Below are positions 46,495 to 54,656 of a stretch of DNA of 64,000 nt, piece by piece. Each line of letters opens with the position of its first letter. The stretch's first letter is position 1. Made by a program: the position numbers and the translations under genes. Origin of the DNA: Sphaerobacter thermophilus DSM 20745. GTDB lineage: Bacteria; Chloroflexota; Chloroflexia; Thermomicrobiales; Thermomicrobiaceae. The notes below the pieces were generated by a model, which was not told the DNA's origin, searched no databases, and was given only the letters and a program-made list of their open reading frames with translations. The stretch is taken from assembly GCF_000024985.1 (NCBI RefSeq), contig NC_013523.1, positions 2,604,001-2,668,000 of the forward strand, given 5' to 3'.

Positions 46495-46608
46495 GCGTCA
46501 TGCGTCATCCGTGTTGCGTGTTCCGTGCCGCTCCCCTCTCCCCTGGTGTGAGGGGGGGTCGGGGGTGAGGGGGACGTATCACGCATGACGCATGACGCGT
46601 GACGAATC
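46495..46608. repeat. Family C heptamer element with nested family B palindrome
   Basis: Left arm in 7-bp phase: GCGTCAT, GCGTCAT, CCGTGTT, GCGTGTT, CCGTGCC (46495-46529). The family B core is at 46531-46573. Right arm from 46574: ACGTATC, ACGCATG, ACGCATG, ACGCGTG, ACGAATC (to 46608). The arms are inverted with respect to each other. The element ends 17 nt before the next start codon. Confidence 0.85.
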
Positions 46609-46624
46609 CATCCCGAGGAGCGCC

Positions 46625-47134
46625 ATGACCGCACACGAGCCGACATTCTCGCGGAAGCCGCCGACCGGCTTCCTTCGCTTCTTCCTGAAGCAGCTACCGC
46701 GGCTGTACCGTGGGCCGCTGTCCGAGTTGTTCCGCTGGCGCTGCGTGATGCTCCTGACCACGACCGGCCGCAAGAGCGGGTTGCCCCGCACCACCGGTGT
46801 CAGCTTCATGCCGCTCGGCGACCGCTACGTCATCTTCTCCGGCTGGGGTGTCCGCTCGAACTGGTATAAGAACCTGCGTGCCAACCCGGAGGTCATCATC
46901 CAGGTGGGGCGCCGTCGGATGCGGGCCACCGCCCGGCTGGTCGAGGATCCCGAGCGACGCCGGGATTTGATGCTGATGATGCAGCAGCGCTCGGCCCATT
47001 GCGGACCGCCCCGCTTCATGCGCCCGCTCCTGCGGCTCACGCGCACCTTCGACTACGATGCGGAGATCCGCATGGCCGTCGAGCAGGCCGGTAAACTCCC
47101 AGTCATCGAGTTGTTCCCCCACGGCGAGGTGTGA
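46625..47134 (+). CDS. Deazaflavin (F420)-dependent nitroreductase-like protein
   Basis: 169 residues from the ATG at 46625, with GAGGAG upstream. It has a split beta-barrel fold of the Ddn family: RCVMLLTTTGRKSGLPRTTGVSFMPLGDRYVIFSGWGVRSNWYKNLRANPEVIIQVGRRRMRATARLV. The TGRKSGLPR segment and SNWYKNLRANP are the F420-phosphate-binding part. A second such gene lies at 60330. The reaction is not known; family members reduce quinones or nitro compounds with F420H2. Confidence 0.85.
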   Translation: MTAHEPTFSRKPPTGFLRFFLKQLPRLYRGPLSELFRWRCVMLLTTTGRKSGLPRTTGVSFMPLGDRYVIFSGWGVRSNWYKNLRANPEVIIQVGRRRMRATARLVEDPERRRDLMLMMQQRSAHCGPPRFMRPLLRLTRTFDYDAEIRMAVEQAGKLPVIELFPHGEV

Positions 47135-47170
47135 CGCCGGGCCATTCGGCGGGAGCCGCGGGCGGTCCGT

Positions 47171-47330
47171 GCCCGGGGGTAAACCCCCGGGCTGACACGG
47201 CGAAGCCCACTGAAGGGGCTGGGGACGTAGTGCCCGGTGGGAAGCCGAGTCGGATACGCCTAGATGTCGCCATCACAGCCCCTTCAGTGGGCTTACCTAA
47301 ATGTGCAGCCCGGCGGCTTTAGCCCCGGGC
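47171..47330. repeat. Family A palindromic element, copy 5
   Basis: A 160-bp copy: GCCCGGGGGTAAACCCCCGG, inner AGCCCACTGAAGGGGCTG, core with GGATACGCCTAGATGTCGCC, inner CAGCCCCTTCAGTGGGCTT, outer GCCCGGCGGCTTTAGCCCCG. The 47135-47579 gap otherwise holds a partial A' remnant (TTTCAGCGGGCTTTGCC) near 47390 and a family D repeat. Confidence 0.85.
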
Positions 47331-47468
47331 ACCGACTGGGTTGTGGACACCTTATCGCCAGGCGTTGGCTCTCATCCGCCATCAGTTGGTTTCAGCGGGC
47401 TTTGCCTTGTCAGCCCAGCGGCTCCATCCGAGTCGAAGGACCTCTTCGCGTGGTGGCCGTCACTACGC

Positions 47469-47499
47469 GAGATCCTTCGCTCCGCTCAGAATGACAGGG
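47469..47499 (-). repeat. Family D short dispersed repeat, copy 3
   Basis: CGAGATCCTTCGCTCCGCTC and then AGAATGACAGG, the same motif as at 26768 with one change. It lies 80 nt from the end of the UvrA-like gene. Confidence 0.65.
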
Positions 47500-47579
47500 A
47501 TGGGAATGCGGACGATCCCGTATTCCGAACATGGAATCGCCCGCACTTGGGATGACACGTTCCCACCACCCGGCGTCTT

Positions 47580-49046
47580 TCACCCGTTGACGTAGGCAGC
47601 GAGGTGTTGGCCGGTCAGCGTGGTGGGGGCGGCGACCAGGTCGGCCGGCGTGCCCTCGAAGACGATCCGGCCGCCGTCGTGGCCGGCGCCAGGGCCGAGG
47701 TCGACGACGTAGTCGGCGATCGCGATCGTCTCCGGCTCGTGCTCCACGACGAGCACCGTGTTGCCCTTGTCGCGCAGCCGGAGCAGCAGGTCGTTCATCC
47801 GCTGGATGTCATGCGGGTGCATGCCCGTGGTGGGCTCGTCGAAGACGTAGGTGACATCGGTCAGCGGCGACCCGAGGTGGCGGACCATCTTGACGCGCTG
47901 CGCCTCGCCTCCGGACAGCGTGCCGGACGACCGGTCGAGCGAGAGGTAGCCCAGCCCGATCTCCACGAACGAGTCCAGCACGTGCTGCAGCTTGGCGAGG
48001 AGCGGCGCGACCGACGGTTCATCGAGGCTGCGGACCCATTCGGCCAGGTCGCTGACCTGCATCGCGCAGGCGTCGGCGATGCTGATGCCCTTGATCTTCG
48101 ACGACCGGGCCCGCTCGTTGAGCCGCGTGCCGCCGCAATCGGGACAGGTGGTGAAGGTGATCGCCCGATCCACGAATGCCCGGATGTGCGGCTGCATCGC
48201 CTCCCGGTCCTTGGAGAGGAACGACTTCTGGATCCGCGGGATTAGCCCCTCGTAGGTGACGTTGATGCCGTCGACTTTGATCCGGGTCGGGGGCTTGTAG
48301 AGGAGGTCGTTCAGTTCCTGCTCGGTGAACTCGCGGATCGGCTTGTCCGGGTCGAAGAAGCCGCAGCCGCGGAAGATGCGCCCGTACCAGCCGTCCATGC
48401 TGTAGCCGGGGATCTTGAGCGCTCCCTCGTTCAGCGACTTATCAGCGTCGTACAGCGCGGTGAGGTCGAAGTCGGTCACGCGGCCCATCCCCTCGCAGCG
48501 GGGGCACATCCCGCCGTAGAGGGTGACTGTCCGCTCCTCGGTCTTCCCGCTGCCGGGACCGCGCTCGACGGTGATGGCGCCGCTGGCCTGCCCGGCGGCG
48601 ATGTTGAAGGAGAACGCGGTGGACGGGCCGATGTACGGCTGCCCAAGCCGGCTGAAGAGGATGCGCAGCAGGGCGTTGGCGTCGGTGACGGTGCCGACGG
48701 TCGAGCGCGGATTGGCGCCGATCCGCTCCTGATCGACGATGATCGCGGTCGTCAGTCCTTCAAGGACGTCGACGTCGGGGCGGGGAATGTTCGGCATAAA
48801 GCCCTGGATGAAGGCGCTGTACGTCTCGTTGATGAGCCGTTGCGACTCGGCGGCAATCGTGCCGAAGACGAGGCTCGACTTCCCGGAGCCGGAGACCCCG
48901 GTGAAAACGGTGAGGCGCCGCTTCGGGATATCGATGTCGATGTTCTTGAGGTTGTTCTCGCGGGCGCCACGTACCCGGATGACGTCGTGGCTATCGGCGA
49001 TGTGCCGCGTAGGCGACGACGTGTCCGGCCTCGGGGTGGGGGGCAT
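47580..49046 (-). CDS. UvrA-like ABC ATPase, half-length
   Basis: 488 residues. It begins like DrrC-type UvrA paralogues (SHDVIRVRGARENNLKNIDIDIPKRRLTVFTGVSGSGKSSLVFGTIAAESQRL; Walker A included). Zinc-type motifs CPRCEGMGR and CPDCGGTR, the signature LSGGEAQRVKM and Walker B VTYVFDEPTTGMHPHD follow. It stops at TLTGQHLAAYVNG, where homologues continue into a second ATPase half. The UvrB-binding module is also absent. Either it acts as a homodimer of half-units, or it was truncated on its 3' side near the repeats. ATG with GGAGGA is well placed. Confidence 0.85.
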   Translation of the reverse strand: MPPTPRPDTSSPTRHIADSHDVIRVRGARENNLKNIDIDIPKRRLTVFTGVSGSGKSSLVFGTIAAESQRLINETYSAFIQGFMPNIPRPDVDVLEGLTTAIIVDQERIGANPRSTVGTVTDANALLRILFSRLGQPYIGPSTAFSFNIAAGQASGAITVERGPGSGKTEERTVTLYGGMCPRCEGMGRVTDFDLTALYDADKSLNEGALKIPGYSMDGWYGRIFRGCGFFDPDKPIREFTEQELNDLLYKPPTRIKVDGINVTYEGLIPRIQKSFLSKDREAMQPHIRAFVDRAITFTTCPDCGGTRLNERARSSKIKGISIADACAMQVSDLAEWVRSLDEPSVAPLLAKLQHVLDSFVEIGLGYLSLDRSSGTLSGGEAQRVKMVRHLGSPLTDVTYVFDEPTTGMHPHDIQRMNDLLLRLRDKGNTVLVVEHEPETIAIADYVVDLGPGAGHDGGRIVFEGTPADLVAAPTTLTGQHLAAYVNG

Positions 49047-49206
49047 CGTTCCTCCAATCAGCAGGCGGAGCCGTCACAGGCTCCGCCGTTGTTGCGTCGC
49101 TCGAACTGGAAGCCAGGTTTGGTCTTGGGAACTCGCCCGGCAGCGCGGTCGCGGGGATGCCGCGCCGCGCGTGCCGATCACGCGGGAGCGTCGGCGAGAT
49201 CAGCTC

Positions 49207-49671
49207 TCAACTCACCGCCTTCTTCACCAGCTCGCGGATTCGCTCCTCGTCGGCGGGAGTCAACTCCTTCAGTGCGTAGGCGGTCGGCCACATGGTGCCG
49301 TCATCGAGGTTCGCCGAGTCGTTGAAGCCGAGGGTGGCGTACCGCGTCTTGAACTTGCCCGCGCTCTGGAAGAAGCAGACGACGCTGCCGTTCTTGGCGT
49401 ATGCCGGCATCCCGTACCAGGTTCGCGGCGTGAGGTCCGGCGCGCTCTCCTTGATGATGGCGTGGATCCGCTCGGCCATGGAGCGATCCGGTTCGTCCAT
49501 CTCGGCGATCTTCTCGAGCACGTCGCGCTCCCCGTCCGCCTTGCTGGCGCGCCTGCTGCGGCGTTGCTCCTTGGCGCGCTCCCGCATGGCGGCGCGTTCC
49601 TCCTCGGTGAACGTCTGAGCCTCCGCGTCGGTCGCGGCGGTGTTCTCGGCGTTCGTCCGTGAGTCGGCCAT
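49207..49671 (-). CDS. DUF1801-type protein (YdhG/iron chaperone-like)
   Basis: 154 residues with a charged N-terminal helix ([39 protein letters not shown]). The conserved domain follows: [100 protein letters not shown] is the family signature. It is predicted cytoplasmic, with ATG and GAGGAG upstream. Function is unknown in most members; some are linked to iron or stress. Confidence 0.8.
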   Translation of the reverse strand: MADSRTNAENTAATDAEAQTFTEEERAAMRERAKEQRRSRRASKADGERDVLEKIAEMDEPDRSMAERIHAIIKESAPDLTPRTWYGMPAYAKNGSVVCFFQSAGKFKTRYATLGFNDSANLDDGTMWPTAYALKELTPADEERIRELVKKAVS

Positions 49672-49752
49672 TGCAGGGCTCCTCTCTGCTGTCGCGAATC
49701 GGCTCGATACGTCCAGGTGATGGCGGTGGCCGCCGTGCCGGATACCGCCCGG

Positions 49753-50175
49753 CTAGTCCCCGGTCACGATGCTCTGCAACTGATCCAGCATCATCTGCCA
49801 GCTATACCGGGCTCCGCCGATCTCCTGCTTGGCTTCGGGTCGGAAGCCGCTCTGCTCCAAACGCAGCCGGGTGACGCCGCCTTCGTCCTCCGTCAGCGTC
49901 CAGGAGACCACCGTCGAGTGTGGGACATTGCCCACTCCCTCGGTCGACCAGGTGTAGGCAAGCCGCCGCGGCGGGTCCACCTCGATCACTTCGCAGTCGA
50001 CGACGCCGTCCCAGCCTGGCGCGTCGCGGAACTGGAAGCGGTGCCCGACGACCGGCTGAAAGTCGTTGGTCTTGAAGAGCATCCACTTGGAGAGGGTCTC
50101 GGGATCGGTCAGCGCGTTCCAGACCCGCTCGATGGGGCTCTTCAGCTCGGTCTCCAGGACGACGGTTTCACTCAT
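49753..50175 (-). CDS. SRPBCC (AHSA1/START-like) domain protein
   Basis: 140 residues from the ATG at 50175: VVLETELKSPIERVWNALTDPETLSKWMLFKTNDFQPVVGHRFQFRDAPGWDGVVDCEVIEVDPPRRLAYTW and TVVSWTLTEDEGGVTRLRLEQSGF are the Bet v1/AHSA1-type fold that binds hydrophobic ligands. The ATG overlaps the ArsR stop (ATGA), so the pair is translated together. ArsR-SRPBCC operons are common, and the SRPBCC protein is usually the regulated product. The ligand is unknown. Confidence 0.88.
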   Translation of the reverse strand: MSETVVLETELKSPIERVWNALTDPETLSKWMLFKTNDFQPVVGHRFQFRDAPGWDGVVDCEVIEVDPPRRLAYTWSTEGVGNVPHSTVVSWTLTEDEGGVTRLRLEQSGFRPEAKQEIGGARYSWQMMLDQLQSIVTGD

Positions 50176-50483
50176 CCGTTGTTCTCCTCTACGAGTTCCT
50201 TCAGGCGGTCGAGCCGCTGCGTCCAGAACTGCTCGTAGAACGAAAGCCACTCCTGAATCTCGCGCAGCGGCGCGGCGTTCAGGCGGTAGCGCGTCTCCCT
50301 TCCAACCTTGCGGTCGATCACGAGTCCCGCTTCCTTGAGGATGGCCAGGTGCTTGGCGACGGCCGTGCGGCCCATCGGGAACTGAGCCACGATCTCATGG
50401 AGGGGCAACTCATCGACCTCGGCCAACATGCGCAGTATCCGGCGGCGAGTCGGATCGGCCACCGCACGGTAGACATCTCGCAT
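50172..50483 (-). CDS. ArsR-family transcriptional regulator
   Basis: 103 residues from the ATG at 50483, with AAGGAGGA upstream. It is a winged-helix protein: VYRAVADPTRRRILRMLAEVDELPLHEIVAQFPMGRTAVAKHLAILKEAGLVIDRKVGRETRYRLNAAPLREI. There are no cysteines for metal sensing, so it belongs to the non-metal subgroup that partners with SRPBCC proteins. It likely binds the twin operators just upstream (50541-50590). Confidence 0.92.
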   Translation of the reverse strand: MRDVYRAVADPTRRRILRMLAEVDELPLHEIVAQFPMGRTAVAKHLAILKEAGLVIDRKVGRETRYRLNAAPLREIQEWLSFYEQFWTQRLDRLKELVEENNG

Positions 50484-50540
50484 GGGGCCAACTTCCTCCT
50501 TTTCTGGCGCACATCCGACGCCATTGCCCAGTCCCCGAAC

Positions 50541-50590
50541 ATGACACCATTTGGTGGCCAATCACAGAATACGACACCGAATGGTGTCAT
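50541..50590 (-). promoter_or_regulatory. Twin operator of the ArsR/SRPBCC operon
   Basis: GACACCATTTGGTG (50543-50556) and GACACCGAATGGTGTC (50573-50588) are near-palindromic sites with centres 31 bp apart. Together they also form a long inverted repeat, ATGACACCATT/AATGGTGTCAT. They lie about 60-105 nt upstream of the ArsR start. This fits binding of two ArsR dimers on one DNA face. Confidence 0.7.
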
Positions 50591-50692
50591 GTCAAGCCCC
50601 AAGTCCCCGGCACGAGGGGCTGGCGGCAAGCGCCTCAGCGCCTGCGCATCGCCGGTGCGGCGCCGCGGCCCCGTTCGTGGCGAGCCCTGCCG

Positions 50693-51187
50693 CTACCGGA
50701 GGGGGGACGGGGCCGGTTCGCGCCTTCCGACCAGATGGCGCGGCATGTCGAGTGGTTGCTGGAGCGCGGTGCGGACGCAGGTGGGGTAGAGGCGAACCTG
50801 ATCGAGGTCACTCAGGGGGAACCAGCGGAACTCGAGGTAGTCGTCGCCCTCCTGCCCGGCGTGAACGGCCTCAGTATCGAGCAGGGGGCAACCGTCGGGG
50901 AGGTCGACGGCGAAGTAGAGACCGATCTGATGGTAGGGTCGGCCGTCCATGGTGAAGAAGTCTTCGACGACCCAGAGGAGCCGGCCGACTGTGACCTCGA
51001 CGGCCAACTCCTCGCGCATCTCTCGGGTGAGGGCGTCGGTCGCGGTCTCCAGGATCTCGCAGCGCCCGCCCGGCAGCGACCAGAAGTCGTCGCCCACCGC
51101 GCGATGCAGCAGGACCCGGCCGTCGTGCAGGCAGACGCCGCCGACCCGGTAGAGGAAGTGTGCCGGCCCGATATCGACGCTGATCAT
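50693..51187 (-). CDS. Nudix hydrolase
   Basis: 164 residues from the ATG at 51187. The Nudix box GGRCEILETATDALTREMREELAVEV fits Gx5Ex7REUxEExGU. Flanking strands are HFLYRVGGVCLHDGRVLLHRAVGDDFWSLPGG and LLWVVEDFFTMDGRPYHQIGLYFAVDL. These enzymes cut nucleoside diphosphates linked to another group; the substrate is not deducible. It is in tandem with two other minus-strand genes. Confidence 0.9.
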   Translation of the reverse strand: MISVDIGPAHFLYRVGGVCLHDGRVLLHRAVGDDFWSLPGGRCEILETATDALTREMREELAVEVTVGRLLWVVEDFFTMDGRPYHQIGLYFAVDLPDGCPLLDTEAVHAGQEGDDYLEFRWFPLSDLDQVRLYPTCVRTALQQPLDMPRHLVGRREPAPSPLR

Positions 51188-51245
51188 GCTCACCGATAGG
51201 TGCTCCTTGATCGCTCCCCAGCCTGGTTCCCACCCGCCGGGTGTG

Positions 51246-51524
51246 TCACTCCTGGGCGCGCTCGATTGCGGCGCGGAGGTCGGTGAGGACACGCTGCTGG
51301 GTGTTGAGGACGTGCCCGACCATCTCGCGCAGGTGGCGGTTCATGTCGGCGGTGAGGTCGACCACCTCCGCGGCCAGCCGCAGCAGGTCCTCCGGCTGAT
51401 CGTCCGGCGCGGCGGCGATCTGCTCCAGCAGCGCGGCCGTGCGCTCTTCGTACTGGGTCACCTTTACCCCGAAGACCCGGAGCATCTTGCGCGTCGGGTC
51501 GCGCGGCTGGCGCTCCTCCTGCAT
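51246..51524 (-). CDS. Small helical hypothetical protein
   Basis: 92 residues from the ATG at 51524, with GGGAG upstream. It reads MQEERQPRDPTRKMLRVFGVKVTQYEERTAALLEQIAAAPDDQPEDLLRLAAEVVDLTADMNRHLREMVGHVLNTQQRVLTDLRAAIERAQE, mostly amphipathic helix with a heptad-like pattern. It could form a coiled-coil dimer. No family is recognised. It lies between the O-methyltransferase and Nudix genes on the same strand. Confidence 0.65.
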   Translation of the reverse strand: MQEERQPRDPTRKMLRVFGVKVTQYEERTAALLEQIAAAPDDQPEDLLRLAAEVVDLTADMNRHLREMVGHVLNTQQRVLTDLRAAIERAQE

Positions 51525-51675
51525 CGTGGCACTCCCTTCCATCGCGACATCGCCCGCTCGGGCAGTGGTACCCATGACCCATTGTAGGCCGATCGGATGG
51601 ACCCGCGCTCGTGCCGGCCTCCCGCGACCGCAATCCGCCGGGCGGCTCGCGCGAGGCGTGGGTACGGACATGCCG

Positions 51676-52317
51676 CTACCGGCGGTAGGCGATGACCAGC
51701 CCGTCGTGGATCGGAATGAGGGTGGTGATCCATCGGGGGTCGGTCGTCAGCCGCCGGGTGGCCTCCCGCACGCCCTCCGTAGCCGGGGATCGGTCGGCCT
51801 CGTCGAAGATCCGGCCGCCCCAGAGCATGTTGTCGATGATCAGCACCCCGCCGGGGCGCAGTTTCTCCTCGATGACGTCGAGCGAGGCGGGGTAGCCCTC
51901 CTTGTTGATGTCGTTGAAGATCAGGTCGAACGGCCCTTCGGTCTCCCGCAGCGCCTGCACCGCCTCGCCGACCCGGTAGCGCACGATGTCGCCGTAGCCG
52001 AGGCGCTCCAGGTGCCCCCGTGCGCGCTGGGACAGCTCCTCATCCCAGACGACGTGGTAGACCTCACCGCCGCCGTTCTCCTGCACGGCGCGAGCGAACC
52101 AGGCGGTGGAGTAGCCGTAGCCCGATCCCAGCTCGAAGATGCGCCGCGCCCCGGCGATCCGCGCGATCTGGTAGCAGAGGTAACCCGCCGGTGCGCCGAT
52201 GATCGGGAAGCGGTGCTCAGCGGCGTACGCCTCCATTTCCTGCATCTCCGGCGGCCGCTCCGGCACCAGCTTCTCGACATAATCCATCAGTCGTGCGCGC
52301 TCATCCATCCCGCTCAT
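51676..52317 (-). CDS. O-methyltransferase (class I SAM, COMT-like)
   Basis: 213 residues from the ATG at 52317, with AGGAGGG upstream. The Rossmann motif I is RRIFELGSGYGYSTAWFARAV; YHVVWDEELSQRARGHLERLG, FDLIFNDINKEGYPASLDVIEEKLRPGGVLIIDNMLWGGRI are motifs for the caffeoyl-CoA/catechol O-methyltransferase family. These use S-adenosylmethionine and a metal to methylate hydroxyls. The usual DxD metal pair is represented by NDIN and DNML. Target unknown. Confidence 0.9.
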   Translation of the reverse strand: MSGMDERARLMDYVEKLVPERPPEMQEMEAYAAEHRFPIIGAPAGYLCYQIARIAGARRIFELGSGYGYSTAWFARAVQENGGGEVYHVVWDEELSQRARGHLERLGYGDIVRYRVGEAVQALRETEGPFDLIFNDINKEGYPASLDVIEEKLRPGGVLIIDNMLWGGRIFDEADRSPATEGVREATRRLTTDPRWITTLIPIHDGLVIAYRR

Positions 52318-52570
52318 CACGCCCTCCTAACCGGCTGGCTGCTCCAACGGCGTAGCGCCGATTCTACGCGATTGAGGAGGACGGGGATCCGGCCATTCCC
52401 CACCGCCCCCTCTGTCGCGTTCCGCGGTGAGGCGTGGCGCATCGTCCCACGGACGGTGGGGCTCCGGTGCGTGCATGGGCGGGTGGGGTGAGGATTTCGT
52501 CGCCGTGGCATGTGCCCGGGTCACAACCGCTATCCGCTACGCGGTAGTAGGATCATGCGCCGTGGCATGT

Positions 52571-52733
52571 GCCCGGGGGTGAACCCCCGGGCTGACAAGG
52601 AAAAGCCCGCTGAAGCGGGCTGGGGACGCCGGGTTCGATGGGAGGCCGAACCACACACGTCAGGATGTAGTCATCACAGCCCCTTCAGTGGGCTTCCCTA
52701 ATCAATATTCAGCCCGGGGATTTATCCCCGGGC
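52571..52733. repeat. Family A palindromic element, copy 6
   Basis: A 163-bp copy: GCCCGGGGGTGAACCCCCGG, a left inner arm AGCCCGCTGAAGCGGGCT that can fold on itself, right inner arm CAGCCCCTTCAGTGGGCTT, and outer GCCCGGGGATTTATCCCCGG. It is preceded by two GCCGTGGCATGTGCCCGGG tails (52503 and 52560). The 52318-52876 gap holds only repeats. Confidence 0.85.
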
Positions 52734-52781
52734 ACGTGCCGGGCGGCGGCACCTAGCGCCGAGATGTGAACTCAGTCATCC

Positions 52782-52826
52782 CAGCCGGCTGAAGCCGGCT
52801 TTCCTTGTCAGCCCGGCGGCGGGCAC
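52782..52826. repeat. Family A half-element (A' type)
   Basis: CAGCCGGCTGAAGCCGGCTT, then CCTTGTCAGCCCGGCGGCGG. The preceding CTAGCGCCGAGATGTGAACTC matches the flank of the half-element at 15439. Confidence 0.65.
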
Positions 52827-52876
52827 ACACCGACCGGGTACACTCAACGAGGTCACCAGACTCCATACCACCGTCG

Positions 52877-53848
52877 TCATTCCCCACCGCATCCCTCATA
52901 GAACGCCACGACGCTGCGGGCGGTGGTGAGGACGCGCTGGCGTAGGGCAGGAGGGTCGAGCACCTCAACGGTGTCGCCGAAGCCGAGCACGTAGCCGAGG
53001 GCGACTTCCTCGACATCGGCGACGAGGTGCACGGTCGACCAGCCGTCGGCGCCGGGAGGGTCGATCCGCTCGGCGCGTACGTAGCCCGCGCTCGCGCCGA
53101 GCCGGCGCAGCGCTTCAGGCGCCGCCCGGAGCGTGAACGGGTAGCGGGGCAGCTCGCGCACGAAGCGGGCGGTGGACTCGGCCCAATAGGCGGCGAGGTC
53201 GAAGCCCTCCGGGCGCTGGCATGGCTCATCGGTCACCTCGACGTCCTGCACGCGGGCCACGCGGTAGGTGCGTGGATTTCCGTCGACAGCGGCGACCAGG
53301 TACCAGAGGCTCCCCTTGGCGACGAGGCCGAGCGGGTCCACCACGCGCTCGACCGTGGTGCCGTCGTTCCGCCGGTAGACGATGCGCGCCCGGCGATCGC
53401 GCCAGACGGCGTCCTGGAGGGCGGGCAGGCAGGGCGCGGGATCTTCACCCTGCCGCCAGCCGGACGTATCGACCAGCAGCCGCTGGCGCGCCCGCTCCGC
53501 CTCGCGTCGGCGCATGGTGGGTAGCGCTGCCAGCAGCTTCAGCAGCGCCCCCTCGGCGGCTTCCCTGTAGCCCAGATCGGCCAGCGGGCGGGCTGGCTTG
53601 GTGAGGAAGAGCGCCTCGATCTCCAACCCGGTCAGGCCGGAGAGGTCGGTGCGGTAGTCGTCGGGCAGCACCCAGCCGCCCCGCGCGCCGCGTTCGGCGT
53701 AGACCGGCACCCCGGCCATGCTGAGCGCTTCCATGTCACGCTGGATCGTGCGGGGCGAGACCTCCAGGCGCTCTGCCAGCTCGCGCGCGGTCATGCGCCA
53801 GTGGACTTGGAGCAGCAGCAAGATCGAGAGCAGCCGGTCCGCGCGCAT
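52877..53848 (-). CDS. WYL-domain transcriptional regulator (YafY type)
   Basis: 323 residues. An N-terminal HTH (about 1-60: RADRLLSILLLLQVHWRMTARELAERLEVSPRTIQRDMEALSMAGVPV) is followed by GGWVLPDDYRTDLSGLTGLE and the WYL domain (about 150-215) with VDPLGLVAKGSLWYLVAAVDGNPRTYRVARVQDVEV, then a C-terminal dimer region. WYL proteins sense nucleic-acid ligands or small molecules. It diverges from the PPOX gene over 147 nt, so it may control that gene and itself. ATG with GAGGAGG. Confidence 0.92.
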   Translation of the reverse strand: MRADRLLSILLLLQVHWRMTARELAERLEVSPRTIQRDMEALSMAGVPVYAERGARGGWVLPDDYRTDLSGLTGLEIEALFLTKPARPLADLGYREAAEGALLKLLAALPTMRRREAERARQRLLVDTSGWRQGEDPAPCLPALQDAVWRDRRARIVYRRNDGTTVERVVDPLGLVAKGSLWYLVAAVDGNPRTYRVARVQDVEVTDEPCQRPEGFDLAAYWAESTARFVRELPRYPFTLRAAPEALRRLGASAGYVRAERIDPPGADGWSTVHLVADVEEVALGYVLGFGDTVEVLDPPALRQRVLTTARSVVAFYEGCGGE

Positions 53849-53995
53849 TGGCCCTCCTCGCTCACGACATCCGCTCGCCCGTCATCGAGCATCGTACCGG
53901 GGAAATATGACAGCAGGTGTCCGGTATCCTGCCCTATGCTGGGGGAGTTGTGCAAGCCGGACCCATGCCGGGTCGAGTGACCGGGAGGATTGCGC

Positions 53996-54514
53996 ATGAG
54001 CGAGCGGGTACCCAGCGCACGGCAGGACGAGCCGCGGGCCAGTCGGCCATGGATGAAAGGGTACGGTGTCCCGGCCGAGGCGGACGGGATGCTCGACTGG
54101 ACGTTCGCCGTGGAACGGCTGGAGCGGGCCCGCAACTACTGGGTCACCACGGCCGCGCCGACGGGGCAGCCGCATGCGGTCCCGGTCTGGGGCGCCTGGG
54201 TGAACGGCGCGGTCTACTTCTCCACGGCGCCGACGACGCGCACGGCGCGCAACCTGGCGGCGAACCCGGCCGTCGCGGTGCACCTGGAGAGCGGCGATGA
54301 GGTGGTCGCGCTCGAGGGTGAAGCCCGGCCGGTGACGGCGATGGACGAGGCGACCTTCGCCCGACTGGGCGACGCCCTCCGCACGAAGTACGGCGAGGAG
54401 CCGCCCGACAGCCCCGAGGGGTTCTATGTCCTGCGCCCGCGTGTCGCCTACGGCTGGACCCTCGCCGCGTTCCCCAAGAGCGTCACCCGCTGGCAGTTCA
54501 ACGGGGCGTCGTAA
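53996..54514 (+). CDS. PPOX-class (FMN/F420) split-barrel oxidoreductase
   Basis: 172 residues from the ATG at 53996, with GGGAGGA upstream. The fold is the pyridoxamine-5'-phosphate oxidase-like split barrel: RARNYWVTTAAPTGQPHAVPVWGAWVNGAVYFSTAPTTRTARNLAANPAVAVHLESGDEVVALEGEARPV and later PRVAYGWTLAAFPKSVTRWQF. The pattern is more typical of F420-binding members. It diverges from the WYL regulator. Substrate unknown. Confidence 0.85.
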   Translation: MSERVPSARQDEPRASRPWMKGYGVPAEADGMLDWTFAVERLERARNYWVTTAAPTGQPHAVPVWGAWVNGAVYFSTAPTTRTARNLAANPAVAVHLESGDEVVALEGEARPVTAMDEATFARLGDALRTKYGEEPPDSPEGFYVLRPRVAYGWTLAAFPKSVTRWQFNGAS

Positions 54515-54544
54515 GTGCTTGTCGTCCGCCTAACGGTTGGAATT

Positions 54545-54628
54545 GGGGGTATTGCCAGACCTAGCAATACCCCCACAGAACCAGTGTTCTGTTACAATTA
54601 CGCTGACCTTGTGGGAGATCATTGTAAC
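54545..54628 (+). promoter_or_regulatory. Operator cluster before the XRE-ImmA gene, with SOS-box-like site
   Basis: Three nested palindromes. The first, GGGGGTATTGC/GCAATACCCCC (54545-54555 with 54564-54574), could end the upstream gene or bind a regulator. The second, CAGAACCAGTGTTCTG (54576-54591), fits the GAAC-N4-GTTC form of Gram-positive LexA boxes. The third, GTTACAAT/ATTGTAAC (54591-54598 with 54621-54628), contains a possible TACAAT -10. Function is inferred from position. Confidence 0.55.
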
Positions 54629-54656
54629 AGGCGCACCGAGACGGCGGAGAGGGACG

